Counted from the first letter of the stretch, positions 1-11,163 are shown. The stretch is 64,000 bases of DNA from Triatoma infestans (GCA_011037195.1 JAAEAF010006711.1:1-64000); one strand, 5' to 3'. The notes: generated by a model not told the origin, from the sequence alone. Numbers and translations are program-made.

Positions 1-1583
1 TCCGGGCTAATGGTGGGGAGAGGCGGCACGGATAATCGATAAACACGGATAATCCGAACTATAATTATTAATTTCTAAAATACAACATATTATACTTTCT
101 AAGGCAGACAATTATTTTAACATGTTTAATGCCCATTATTATTAAGAAAATCTGTGATTTTGGTTTGTTTGCAGGAATCTTTTAATGATTTTTTTTATAT
201 CAGTTCGAATTTTTCTAAGAGCTATTATGTCGTTATATTCGCATTCCCATTGGTCGATGTACTCTAACAAAGTGTCAACAGAATTCAGGGCCAATATAAT
301 CAATGAAATTCATGCACGAATAATCCGCAAATCGATAATCGGGAGTTTACAAGTAACAAAAGGCTCATCTACTGCAACCTTTAATAAATATCCTCTATAA
401 AGGTTTGGAACATAACCAAGTTCTGAATCACTGAAGACTTCAATCGGTATTACAAACTTCATTAGAAGATACTGAAAAGACGTTCGAAATACTAATTAAA
501 TGACAAAATAAAACAATCTACAACGTAATTATAATATGTCGTAAAGACTTTGTGCTTGGATTCAACCAAGATTTCTATTCTTATCGTATCCCAGCTTTCT
601 AGGCACAAAAATAGCTCATACCCATTCAAGCAGATTACCGGTTCGTTTCTGCCAAACATATTTCTCTCATTCAAAACTGTCAACATGAAGACAATAATTT
701 TCTGATCGATTTAAATGTTTTTGGCCTCGCAACAATCTTTATGATTGGTAAAATTTAAAAAATGCTTAAAGCTTCTCTAATGGGAGATATCTCCTGATAT
801 GTCACACAAGCAATCAATGGTCCTTTCGCATGGGCTTCACATATTCCCACACAGTCAGGCAGACTATTTTGACAGACTTGACACCTCTGAAGGGTCATTC
901 ATGGCACTGATCCTTTTGCACATGTTATGTAATTTCTTATTACAAAAAATTGGTGAGAATGCGACGTGGATATTGAAAGTAGCATCCTCGGAGAATTATA
1001 ATAACTTAATAAGATTATTGAGGCCTATTGGCTAGTCAAAGCTCGGTTACAGCGGATAAGCGGTAAGATACGGCCAGTCAGTACGAATCAATGTAAAAAT
1101 AAATGATTAATGCAATGATTTATTTAGCAAATTCCAAAAATAACAATACAAAGAAAGAAATACTCTATAATCAGATCCAGAAAAATTTGGTTTGAAACTT
1201 CCACACTACCCCTTCTGTGCTGCAATTAGTAGAAAAGTAATTATCACATTTTCTTAATTAAAGGTGGTTAGATAGTTAGTAGGCCTTCCACATAAATATA
1301 GGTGGTGAGTAACTGTAGTAGTAGGACAAGCTAGTTTCTGGACACAAAGGACTAGAAACTTAATGTGATACACTCTCGGCGAGCGCCTTATTCGGGCCGC
1401 CCTCAAAGCAAAACTTTCATAAACTTCACAGTTCCCCTTCACAATCTACTAAAATCAAATTTTCTAAAATTTGTTACAAATAAAAGTGATAGGTTCTTGT
1501 CTGTGTTACAAATTTCTTCAAATTTAAAGACAATTGTTGGAGCTATTTCTGTGTAATTCGTCATAAAACTACGAAAACTATTC
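1..1583. other. No gene recognised; AT-rich spacer
   Basis: Mostly low-complexity AT-rich DNA. A short segment near 830-890 resembles one near 2895-2950 (both contain a CACATATTC...CA-rich run followed by CAGACTATTTTGAC), so an old dispersed repeat is present. The open frame at 799-1035 has no recognisable domain and I do not call it a gene. Confidence 0.5.
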
Positions 1584-1585
1584 TA

Positions 1586-2511
1586 CGAGGCATGTCCAGT
1601 AAGTAAGTGTACTGAGGCTCTCACGGCCGGAGGGATTTTGTTTTCGACATGTTGGCTACACTGTCATGTAGCCTGACTCCTCCCCTCCGCAACGAGACCG
1701 GTTCGAGGTCAGTACGTTGAGAACTGTCGACGCGACAATACGTTTCGTGAAAAAATGTCAATCTAATCTCCCGCCAAGTGAATCGAGTGGAGGCCGGGCA
1801 AGAGTTTTGAGACGCTACAAACTCCATGGAGATGAATTTCATCATTACTGGAGATGAAACTTGGGTTGCACACTACACACCTGAAACCAAAAGGCAGTCT
1901 CAACAGTAGCGTCACACCTCTTCACCCTCCGCCAAAAAGTTCAAAACCACAATTTCAGCCAAGAAAATCATGGCATCCGTGTTTTGGGACTGTCAAGGCA
2001 TAATTTTAATAGAATATATGCCTCAAGGGGAGACCATCAACTCTGCAACATACTGGTGAGACCCTAAAAAAAGTGCGGAGGGCGATTTAGAACGAAAAAG
2101 GAGGCATGCTGACAAAGGCAATGCCAGACCACACACGGCCAACGCCACGAAGGAACTGCTTGCCTCGTTTAAATGGGATGTCCTGAACCATCCCGCGCAT
2201 TCCCCTGACCTAGCACCTTCAGATTACTATCTCTTTACCTCCCTGAAGCTGCACATGGGTGGAAAAAGGTTTTCAACCGACGAGGAGGTGAAGGGGAAGG
2301 TGGAGAAGTGGACGAAGGGGTTGGCGGGAAACTACTTCGAGGAAGGCATCAAAAAATTAATACCCCGGTTCACCACCTGCATTGAGAGGATGGTGACTAT
2401 GTCGAAAAATAGCTTACATATGTACTAATGTAACCAGGTAATTTTTTTGTTCAAATAAAAATTTTTGTAACCTACAAAAATTCAGTACACTTACTTACTG
2501 GACATGCCTCG
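1586..2511 (+). mobile_element. Mariner-family DNA transposon, internally deleted (926 bp)
   Basis: The ends are perfect 30-bp terminal inverted repeats (1586-1615 and 2482-2511, beginning CGAGGCATGTCC) flanked on both sides by the TA dinucleotide expected of Tc1/mariner insertion (1584-1585, 2512-2513). A full mariner is about 1.3 kb, so roughly 400 bp is missing, mostly the N-terminal helix-turn-helix half of the transposase. Perfect terminal repeats with a broken gene suggest a copy that was mobilised in trans by an intact relative, that is, a MITE-like derivative of an active mariner. Confidence 0.93.
1826..2428 (+). pseudogene. Mariner transposase remnant (C-terminal catalytic half)
   Basis: The DDE-type transposase cuts and joins DNA at the terminal repeats. 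What remains begins just before the first catalytic Asp (F-I-I-T-G-D-E-T-W) and runs to the C-terminus. The later motifs NARPHT and SPDLAPSDYYLF are present, the latter carrying the third catalytic Asp of the DD34D class. Damage: an in-frame TAG at about 1906-1908 where the family normally has Trp, an apparent frame change near 2055-2115, and two extra codons just before NARPHT. The N-terminal paired-like DNA-binding domain is absent. The gene ends with TAA at 2426-2428, about 55 bp before the right inverted repeat. It cannot encode active enzyme. Confidence 0.88.
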
Positions 2512-2513
2512 TA

Positions 2514-3461
2514 TAAAGCTGTTTATCGATTTGTTTCAAATTTGATTCTAGCAAAGCTTTCAAAATACACCACAACAATGTATATGTTAGAACAGAAGTG
2601 GCATAGACATATAGAATTGGCATTTTAGAGGAAAAATTAAAGTTGCACTTTGCCCTCCAAAATCTCCACAAATCAATGTTCTTGGCACAATGTTTCAATA
2701 TAAATAGTATACAGAGTTTACAAGAAAAACGCTTTAGCCATTTTCGATACAAAAACGCAAACAACTGAAAAAATTAAAACCATTCAGGAAAGTCGCAATT
2801 CACCGATTGATGGATTTGCCGAATCCTTTGTAGAAAATACATTAGTGATACGTACACGGAATAACATGTATAAAATTCTAGCGATTTTAAGTTATATTTT
2901 GTTCACATATTCACACACACTCACAGTCAACAGACTATTTTGACTGAACTTGATGCTACTTTTAGAATGTCAAGCTTTCAGTGTTTACTGCGTTGGCAAA
3001 CTAGTTGCTTTCGTGATAGCATGTGCTTCATTTTGTTTCATCAACCAGTTTCAGCTTCGCGCATATTCAGGGCGATCCACATAGTTTTATTGATATATCT
3101 TGAAGATGAGTGACAGACAAGCCTGGTTGGTGATTAAAAAATAATTCAGGCTATTAAAGAAAATATTTCTGATGGATTTTCATTCATCGAAAGACTTGAG
3201 GGTTTGTCCCTTGCAAGTTTGGTCATCCTAGATTTTTAGATGTACAACTCTTTTAAGAAGAGTAGAAAACATTATTTGTTACTATAATAAAAAATAAGCA
3301 CACTCTGTTATTAGAAGTAGACGAAAAGTTTCAGAACTTACTCTAATCACTTCTGATATTACTGATTTGTTGAACGGCTAAGAGATTTCTGACATTCAAT
3401 AAGTAGAAAATTGGTTAACTAGATTCTTCTTTTTGGGCGAGGATATGCTGCTATTGGTAAG
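2514..3461. other. No gene; weak dispersed-repeat similarity
   Basis: AT-rich sequence. The stretch 3010-3095 (CGTGATAGCATG ... GCGCATATTCAGG) resembles 12325-12385, and 2895-2950 resembles 830-890. These look like fragments of an unidentified old repeat. No domain was recognised in any frame. Confidence 0.4.
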
Positions 3462-3472
3462 ATCAGGTAGGC

Positions 3473-3660
3473 TTGTTTTAAATAGGTCAATAAGGATGGA
3501 GCACATGGATGCATCGGATACACTCGGTTCATTTCCATTGTTTCGGGGCGTCACGCTCAGCGTAGGGGCATCTTTTAGGTTAGGGGCTTCTATAGGGGCG
3601 GGTATGCGCGAGAGCCCAGGGACCGCCCACCCAGAGTGCCTTTTTTAAAAAAAAAAAAAA
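3473..3660 (+). mobile_element. Short poly-A retro-insertion with target-site duplication
   Basis: A 188-bp block clearly richer in G+C than its surroundings ends in about 14 A residues and is bracketed by an 11-bp direct repeat, ATCAGGTAGGC, at 3462-3472 and 3661-3671. Poly-A plus a variable-length duplication is the signature of LINE-mediated retrotransposition. The body has no recognisable tRNA-type promoter or protein domain. It could be a strongly 5'-truncated LINE tail or a processed RNA of unknown origin. Confidence 0.75.
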
Positions 3661-4029
3661 ATCAGGTAGGCGAACCAATTAGAAAAGCCTTAGAACAAGT
3701 CTTATTACGTATTGACAGCATGCAGGTTTAGATCATCACTAAGGCTTAGTGAAAGGCCATTGAATTTGACTGGCGCTTTATAAATAAAGCTATAATTATC
3801 TCTTTTCCAATTAGGGCAGCACTTAGAATTAAGCGCATTTATCCTTGGTTGTCGGTACGGCTTTCTCGATTGCGTAGTGAAGCTAGACAAACTCGAGTGT
3901 GCTATATCCTCCCAGAAGGAATTGATTAGGACTCATACAGCACATTTTATTGGTCCTAATATTAAATAGATGTTGCAACTTTAAAGTATATAAAAGAATT
4001 TGTTGAATGTCGTTGATGAATTAAGTTAT

Positions 4030-4115
4030 GAAGAAATTTGGTGAGGATCGGTCAAGAAAAAAACAATCAATTATGCCAACGTTTCGACAGAGTTTCCTGT
4101 CTTTATGAAGGCTTT
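4030..4115 (-). other. Penelope-type terminal motif, hammerhead-like
   Basis: On the minus strand a 5-bp stem GACAG/CTGTC (4097-4101 and 4086-4090) with a 6-nt loop is followed directly by GAAAC (4085-4081), the arrangement of stem II and the GAAA core of hammerhead ribozymes in Penelope-like element ends. The other core strand (normally CTGANGA) is degraded to CTTCATA. No protein-coding remnant was recognised beside it, so this would be an isolated end fragment. Confidence 0.45.
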
Positions 4116-5189
4116 AATATATAAACAGTCGTGAAGATGTGGAAAAAGTATTTAGAACAAACACATTTGTTACATCGCAGAAACATAAAAAGGAAAAATA
4201 AAAATAGGGTCCTGTTTTAAATCATCTACAGAAATGATTTAAAACAAGACACTAATAACTTTTAATTTTAAATGGTTAAATGATTAAATGGAAGCTACTG
4301 AATAGCCTTTTTACAAAAATAAATTGTAATGTAAACAATAAAATGTTCTTTCATGAATGACGGCCATCTCTCATAGTTTTAATGTTTAAAACTTCATGGA
4401 CAAAGTTAATATTCAAGTTCTGAATCAAGATCTTTCTATTCAAAATGAACAATAAACCTCAAGAACTCTGTTTAATATATATTGTTCAGTAGATGAAATC
4501 TTAAATTTCCTTATAGCCAATGGTAGCTAAAGATAAACCCGCATACCCTTCTTCTTTTGAACCAGTTTATATATATTTCGAAACTGTAATTTCTTGTGAG
4601 TAAATATCGGCGGCTAAAAACTGACTAGTCGATCAATGAGAATAAAAACTATACTGGAATCGGTCAATGAACAGATCTCACATCATTTAAACGTTCTTAA
4701 GTTTAACAGTAGAGTATCAATGAGCTATCCACTTGTGAATGGAATTTGTCCCAAAGGTTGTCTTAGTGAACAAAACACATTTCTGTTGAATTACTCTCCT
4801 GGTGATCAGCAAGTCTGACAACAGCAGTATCATGGCAAGCTATTAATGTAATTGCTTGCAGATGTAGAAGGGGGTCAGCTTAAATCTTAACAAAGACATT
4901 ATCGATCTGCAGACCTGTTGTTACAATAGGAGTACCGCTGTCACGAGTTTGATAACTGTTCAATAGTCACTAATCAGTGTAACATTCAATGTGGCAGATA
5001 TTTGAATGCACTTGACTGTCAATCAATTTTATAAATCTTTTATTGTATACAGTATACGTTGTCTATGTAGAAAACATTAATACAGAATTATTTATAGTAG
5101 GTAGGAAAATATTTTCGCGAATCTTCAGAGACCATTTCCTTGAAAGCTAAATAAATTTATAATCTTACAAGACCTGTGTGGTTTTGATT

Positions 5190-5300
5190 ATGCCCTCACT
5201 CGTTAGTCTAGTGACCATATTCGTAAAGGCACCATACTCGTCTTTGGTGCGAGAATTCTGGTTTCCAATTCCTTGGAAGGAAATCGAGGGCAAAGATGGT
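5190..5300 (+). repeat. Possible degenerate tRNA-like SINE head
   Basis: GTTAGTCTAGTGACC (near 5202) resembles a pol III A box, and GGTTTCCAATTCC (near 5261) resembles a B box about 45-60 nt downstream. The match is weak and there is no clear tail, so this is tentative. Confidence 0.3.
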
Positions 5301-5429
5301 GCTGACCCAGCATTATGAAAAAAAGTGGAGAGTTACATTTGGTAGCGAACCCTGGTATTGAAGGCCAGAACTAATAAAGGATACTAATTCTTAATTGGGA
5401 GGGTGTCTTAACTGAGAGGCTATGAAGAT

Positions 5430-6350
5430 AACTCATGACGGGGCAGTTCTGCTGTGCCGTATCTGGGTCGAACGGTGAATAAAAGAACTTCAACGTGTGC
5501 ATCGCTTAGTCATGATTAGAATCATCAGATGCTTCAGAATTGTACTTATGAAAGCAGCATGTATAATTGGCAACACCCTACCAATAAATTTGAATATTAA
5601 GGAAATATTGAATATGTGGATGAGTCCGCAAGGCTAGATAACATCTGGTATTTTATCCATCGTAGCATGCATATTTGTGATGTTCTTTGACTGGTTTCTG
5701 ATTTTTATCCATCGTCAAAGTAAAGTTATCAAGTTCGTGTAGAGAGTTGACTTCGACTTAATATTTCTGCTAAACACCATATTCTCTTGTTGAGCCACGC
5801 TTACCACGAAAGGGATTCTAACCCATAAAGGGGGATACAGCGCCTTTCCTTACAAGGGTCTCGGCCGTCTCATTTACCTTCCACGCCAGCGTGCACTGAA
5901 AGTAATCATTACCTACAATCAATATTGGAGGCGTAAAAAGATATCGGATATGCTTCAATACATAACATATACTGACGGTAGCCAAGAGGTTGAACATGCC
6001 AGTTGTGGTCTATAAAAACGGAAATACAAAGAATATCTAGTTCTAGATGTGAGATGCTATCGATAACCGATATTGAAGGGGCTCGGGAAAGATTATGGCA
6101 ATGAGCTGGCCTATGTCGTCCATTTTGCTCGGGTAAGAGCTCACAGAGGTCTGAAAGGCATTCAGTTTACAAAAGGAGTGCAAAATCAACAATGCCAGAT
6201 CGACTGCTACTTTTTTGAAGCGGAACTTCAAACATTTGTGAGAGGATTGGATTGGTTGTGTGGAATCAGGAATAGATGTACTGCAATAAAGGGGAAACTA
6301 CAAAAATTTTCTTTCCAAAAAAAATGTCGGCAACACAATGCACTAATTTG
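5430..6350 (+). pseudogene. R1/Jockey-like LINE remnant (RT C-terminus and RNase H)
   Basis: The segment 5448-5625 reads in one frame as the region just after the reverse-transcriptase domain of R1/Jockey-like LINEs: a VLL-R-W start, then E-L-Q-R-V-H-R-L-V-M-I-R-I-I-R, K-A-A-C-I-I-G, and T-L-P-I-N-L. After an interruption at 5632-5795, coding resumes with an RNase H opening Y-T-D-G-S near 5970, which holds the first catalytic Asp. A later stretch F-A-R-V-R-A-H-R-G (6100-6150) resembles the RNase H V-A-H-G-I motif. Several stop codons and frame changes show it is long dead. Neither the endonuclease nor the RT core is visible. Confidence 0.62.
5632..5795 (-). repeat. Dispersed hammerhead-like repeat, copy 1
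   Basis: Member of a family also seen at 47250-47360, 47810-47938 and 60610-60775. The shared part contains a CATCGTC/GACGATG core, GAAACC, and a downstream GAGAGTTCACTTC-like stretch. On the minus strand it reads TTGACGA, a GGAT/ATC stem, then GAAACCAGTC. It lies inside the surrounding LINE remnant and probably inserted into it. Confidence 0.6.
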
Positions 6351-6359
6351 AAGCTGATC

Positions 6360-7126
6360 TACAAATTGACCCAGACCTTCAGCGGCCATGGACAAATGTA
6401 ATCATATCTGCAATACTTTCATTTTTTATTTTCTTGATTATTCAGTTTTATTATGTATTTCTGAAATTAACTTCAATGTAAGTTGTTATTTATTTATTAC
6501 GGAGTATTTATGGAAATTAACTTCACCCCTATAACGGTTACTTTTGGGAAGGAATTTAAATAAAAACACCCATCCATTCACTAAAACTTCTTTTCCGCAT
6601 TCAGTGGCCTCTGAATTTTCATATTTACGCTGAAAATTCAATTTTGTAAATATTATACGATCACAATACTTCCTCTTACAGGCGATAAGAGGCGATAAGA
6701 GAAAGTGATAATCTGAATAACTGTTTTAGTGTTAGATTCATGAAAAAAATATTCAAAATAAAAATGATTCGGAATTTAATTTTCAACAATTTCTGTGTTG
6801 AACAAAAATATTGATATAGCATTATTTTTATTTCCTTTTTAAAATTTGAAAATTATAATAACCCATTTCCCTTACATAATATTGCAGATTAAATGATTAC
6901 CAATCACACAGCTCGACAGCTTAGCTGTGAAACCTGTGGGCGGAGTTGAATGACGTCATAGCTACTAGAAAGCTTTGGCAATGGGTGGAGCTTAACAGCC
7001 GTTTAGGTGTCACAACTAAGTTGCCTGATTATATTCTTTTTTCACAATAATATTTTAACTATCAGATAATATGCAAATAATAATACTACAATATTAAATA
7101 AAAGCTACGCTCTGAAATAATTTACT
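6360..7126. other. AT-rich spacer with a short R-family fragment
   Basis: A piece at about 6615-6705 (GCTGAAAATTC ... CGATCACAATACTTCCTCTTAC ... AAGAGAAAGT) matches the hairpin end of the R repeat. The rest, including a moderately GC-rich patch at 6905-7010, shows no recognisable gene. Confidence 0.45.
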
Positions 7127-7246
7127 GACCGGATGAAGTTTCCTGGCAGCATCATGAATGGCCACTATGTGAGTAATGCCGAATCTATCTAATTGTGATG
7201 CATCCTTACTGTCTCGGAAGTTGCCGACATAAAGGCCGGATAACAC
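7127..7246 (-). CDS. Internal exon of a DUSP22/DUSP15-type dual-specificity phosphatase
   Basis: In phase 0 from an AG acceptor (7248-7247) the minus strand reads V-L-S-G-L-Y-V-G-N-F-R-D-S-K-D-A-S-Q-L-D, then R-F-G-I-T-H-I-V-A-I-H-D-A-A-R-K-L-H-P. This is the start of the catalytic domain of the DUSP22/JKAP family (consensus LPGLYVGN-RDSKD--QL, then ITHI-S-HD). In that family exon 1 encodes only MGNGMNK and splices in phase 0 exactly here. Two donors are possible: GTCAGT directly after the P codon, or GTAAAT four bases later. The enzyme removes phosphate from Tyr/Ser/Thr of signalling proteins and is often N-myristoylated. The catalytic HCxxGxxR loop would lie in a later exon. I found neither exon 1 upstream nor later exons downstream, so introns must be large or this is a stray duplicate. 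The frame is open without damage. Confidence 0.8.
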
Positions 7247-7248
7247 CT

Positions 7249-8645
7249 ATTAATTATAAAAAATAAAATTAGTCAATAAAGTTACTACTAGAATATGTTT
7301 TAGTAAAGCAAATAAAACTTTTAAGAATTTATTCAAAGCATACAACAATACAGTTGGGACTTGAAAACGAGTCAATATTTTTTTGACAATTAATATTAGA
7401 AAATATAAAACTGTTAGCTTGTTCTTCATGTACTTTAATGTCATTAGATAAATTACTACAATTTAAATGAAAGTTCTTTAAATGATAATAAAGTAACTGA
7501 CTATTTTTCAGACGGACTTAAGTCTAAGTATATAAAGTCACGGAGACAAATGAAGACAAAAGTGAAATTGCAGAGTGAGGTGCTAAAACATGACTTTTGC
7601 GTATATTATCTTGATCAGTCGGCATAGTTGAAATCATTGACCACCATGGTGGGCTAAGGTAGTACAGTCATCGTGCGATATGGGCACATTCAGAAGTTTG
7701 GTTTGAGGTACTTCATTATTAGTTTCTTCAAAGCGTGTAGGTACTAAAATACTTCAAATCAGTCTGTATGTTTCCTTTGTTAGTCATATACTCTCACAAA
7801 TTACTGAACATTCTTCAATGCTCTTTTACATACACTTTAAGGTGGTGTCCAAGTTAAAGCTGTAGCAATATTTTAGTGAAAGAGAATGAAATGTAACTTT
7901 AGAAAGAAGCTCTCCGTAAGTAACATCTCTAAAATATAATTTTTCAAAAATGATTTAAATATAAATGAAATGTTTAACACATTTGTGCATAAAAACCGCA
8001 ATAGTATTCGCCAAAAATAGGAAAGTTGACTCAATGAAGGTGCTTTATAACAGGAACGGACGGGACAGTGTGCAATGCGCTTGACGTATACCGGCACCAG
8101 AATAGCAAAGGAACCAAAGATTTTCAAGGCGAGGAGGAATTACTAAAAAAAAAAAAAATATATTATTCATTCATTCTATCAAAATAAATTACATTTTAAA
8201 TGGCCTTGGATTTTATGTCCCATGTCAAAATTATGCTCTAAACTTGATAGTTAATGATGCCCCGAATATCAATCATGAAATATTGGTTTCTGGTTTTACT
8301 ACAACAGTACAAGTGGTGCTGGCCAACTATATTGGCTTGCTCGAACACAGCTGACATAATCTGTCAAAGATATTAAATTAAACCTCAAAAAGAGGCACAA
8401 TATAAAAGTAACTATAGATCATCCACCTAACATTAGGAAATTATCAACATTAAATAACGAAAAAGCTAGTATAGAATAATAAAATTAATAACAAATCTAG
8501 CGTCAAGGTAAAAATATGGTGACAAAAAATGTCTAAGTCATAATATAGATAATTTAGAATAAATATAAACACATAAACACAAAAGAAGAAAAAAAAATAA
8601 GACATAAAACAGTCTTGGTCATTAGTACAAGTCAAAAGATATGAT
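7249..8645. other. No gene recognised; AT-rich, probably intronic
   Basis: Long AT-rich stretch, upstream of the DUSP exon on its own strand, so most simply intron 1 if the gene is real. There is a poly-A run at about 8143-8156. Short open frames show no domains or composition unlike background. Confidence 0.4.
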
Positions 8646-8659
8646 TATGCCGGTAAGAA

Positions 8660-8932
8660 CTAAGCACCGTATATGTGATGATGGAATATACCCAAAGAGT
8701 CGATAATGATCGACTCTGCATGAATGTGGAAGCAAGTGGAATGGATGCCAAGTTTCCTGAAGAAGTCAGCACTTTCTTTGGGTATTGCTCTCTGAGTTCC
8801 AAACCACAATCCTACAACAGCATACTGCTGCTCGCCATATTCTTCGCGGAACTTCTCTTCAAGGAAGGGAATCATATATTCCCTTCTTCTCCTGATCCAC
8901 GTTCGTCGCCTGCTTTGGGTCGTTCGCCTCAA
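8660..8932 (-). other. Unidentified open frame in a locally GC-richer island
   Basis: A block at 8650-9010 is richer in G+C than its neighbours and has open frames on both strands (90 aa minus, 119 aa plus). The minus reading has a basic start (RRRTWIRRRRE) followed by an acidic and aromatic stretch with EEKFREEYGEQQYAVV. I do not recognise it. The basic opening faintly resembles Harbinger-type transposase proteins, but no catalytic motif is seen. It could be a host exon, a transposon fragment or chance. Confidence 0.25.
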
Positions 8933-9010
8933 CCCAAAAATAGATATGATTCCTCTATCGATGAAATATCCTTAACTACTCATGAAACTGATTTAACTTT
9001 AAAGTCATTA

Positions 9011-10144
9011 AATATGGTGTTCAAGCAGAATTGATACCATAAAACCTGTTTATAAATGTTTACCTGATGCTTTATTTGAAATTTATAATGGACTCTTTGA
9101 AACTCCACGAAGTTTATCTATTAATTTATGTAAAATCATATAAGATGCAATTTGAAAATGATTTTCTGCCAAATAACATAAGTTACTTTATTTGTTTCAA
9201 AATTATTTTTTGTTGTTCTTGGTTTTGAACCCTTCTTGTATTTTTGTTTTATATATACTTATTTAGTTATTTATTTTACCCATTAAATGGGAGAAAAAAA
9301 AAATAATTCCGTTGTATATTATAATCTGTCTGTAATTATTTAGTCAATTAAAAAGTAAATTACAAAATAAAAATAAATGAATTGAAAGAAGTACAAAGAA
9401 TTTCCATGCATACTAATTATAATCATACAAGCAAACTTTTTTTTGCATTCTTGTATGTTGGTTAATTTAGCGAGAGAAAGGAAGAAACAATATAAGCAAA
9501 AAGAAAACAAAACAACTAAATAAAGTTGTTTTTCCTTTGTTACATAAACAGAAGAGTAAAACTAGGACAATATTAGGGGGAGCGTAATAGATAAAATAAG
9601 TTATATATCTATATATATTTAGATGGGTTAACTGACCTATATTTAATAAAGAGCATTATGAGATTGAGCCATGCTTTGTTTTATTTATATGAGACTGGTT
9701 TACAGCAGTTCAATACGTGTGGAAGGAGATAGGGAAGTGGTGTTATGGGGTATGTAGAAATGATTTGGGGCACTGCAGGATGACATTCTATCATTCATCA
9801 CTACCGCCCTTATCACTCACCGCTTTATCTTTGTATACACACACACACACACACATACATACATACATATATATAATAATAAATAATATAATAATAGTGT
9901 TTATTTAGTAGAAAATACATAATACATATATGTCGCTCAATAAACTAGAAAAAAGAAAAAAAAAACACAAAATGCATGGAGATTTTTCTCCGTCTGCTGA
10001 GTTGCATATTTACAATTATATCTATAAAACACAACAAAAGATTCAAACAATATAAAATAAATGAGAAAAACAAAACAACTCTTCCTTTGACATAATACAA
10101 TATTTATAACCACATACGGATGATACAAAAATACATACATAAAT
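9011..10144. other. AT-rich spacer with CA/TACA microsatellite
   Basis: No gene recognised. A (CA)n/(CATA)n tract lies at about 9838-9875, followed by ATA-rich sequence. The T/A-rich stretch at 9930-10140 has no recognisable features. Confidence 0.5.
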
Positions 10145-10149
10145 AAAAA

Positions 10150-11155
10150 AAAATCTGGTGTGAAACACTCACACAACTTTCTCTTACTCCAGTTCTCAAA
10201 ATGATAATTGACAAATTTTATCGTTTGTGTACCAAATTTAATGAAATTCGTCGAAAACTGAAAAAACTGTTCAGTAAAAGCGCACTTCCGGTTGACTAAT
10301 TTTCTTGAAACTCGGAATTTCCGCCATCTATTTATTTCTAACTAATTAAGTTTGGATGATAGAATTGTATAATCAACTAGGATAGAACTTTAATGAAAAT
10401 CTAACCCCACCCCTCCCCTAAAAGTGCCCTTAAATGAATTTTCCCAGGGAAATGTTTTGGATAAAAGTTGTAGATCTTTGCATGTTTAGTTTATATACGA
10501 AGTTTCAAAAAAATCGTTGGAGCCATTTTTGAGAAAATTGCGAAAAAGTAAATAAATCATTTAGTAAAGTAAAAGTAAACGCACTTCCGGTTATCCGATT
10601 TTTTTCAAACTCGGAATTTCAACAACATATTATTTTGATGACAGAATTGTCTAATAAACTGAAATAGCACTTTAGATGGAAACCTAACCCCACCCCTCCC
10701 CCAAAAATGCCCTTCAATACATTTTCCCGGAGAAATGTTTCAAATAAAAGTTGTAGTTCTTTGTATGTGTGATTGATGTTTGAAGTTTAAAGAAAATCGT
10801 CGGAGCCATTTTTGAGAAAATCGCAAACAAGTAAAAAATCCAACTAGTAAAGTGGTACTTCCGGTTGAGGAATTTTGACAGATAACGTACTGTCAGATCA
10901 CGTAGTGATACCGAAACGGAATATCAAGTTTGAACTTTCTGCGATTTTTCATTTATGAGCTACGCTGTTCACATACACACATACATACATACATACATAC
11001 ACACATACAGACACACACACAGAGACCATTTGCTAAAAACCACTTTTTTGGACTCAGGGGACCTCAAAACGGATATTTCCGGTGAAAACTCGATATCGAA
11101 AATTTGACACGATTACAATACTTCCACTTACTAGGAGTAAGAGAAAGTAATAAAA
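10150..11155 (+). repeat. R repeat, full-length copy (Helentron/DINE-1-like architecture)
   Basis: About 1 kb. One end starts TCTGGTGTGAAACACTCAC and carries CTTTCTCTTACTCC at 10177-10190. The other end carries the inverted form GGAGTAAGAGAAAG at 11134-11147, preceded by a small hairpin. Inside are about three degenerate direct repeats of roughly 250 bp, each with a CACTTCCGGTT, a CCTAACCCCACCCCTCCCC-type, a TTTTCCC-GG-AAATGTTT and an ATCGT-GGAGCCATTTTTGAGAAAAT segment. A (CA)n/(CATA)n microsatellite follows at 10973-11023. No ORF is present. Other copies or pieces lie at 6615, 23280/24476, 25288, 26795, 30200, 41190, 43985, 46020, 50140, 52065/57289 and 58960. Confidence 0.8.
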
Positions 11156-11163
11156 CCTTCTTA

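Noticed and set aside
9838..9880. Array of short repeats as a CRISPR
   Set aside because: It is a CA/CATA microsatellite; there are no regularly spaced repeats with unique spacers anywhere in the window, and the DNA is eukaryotic.
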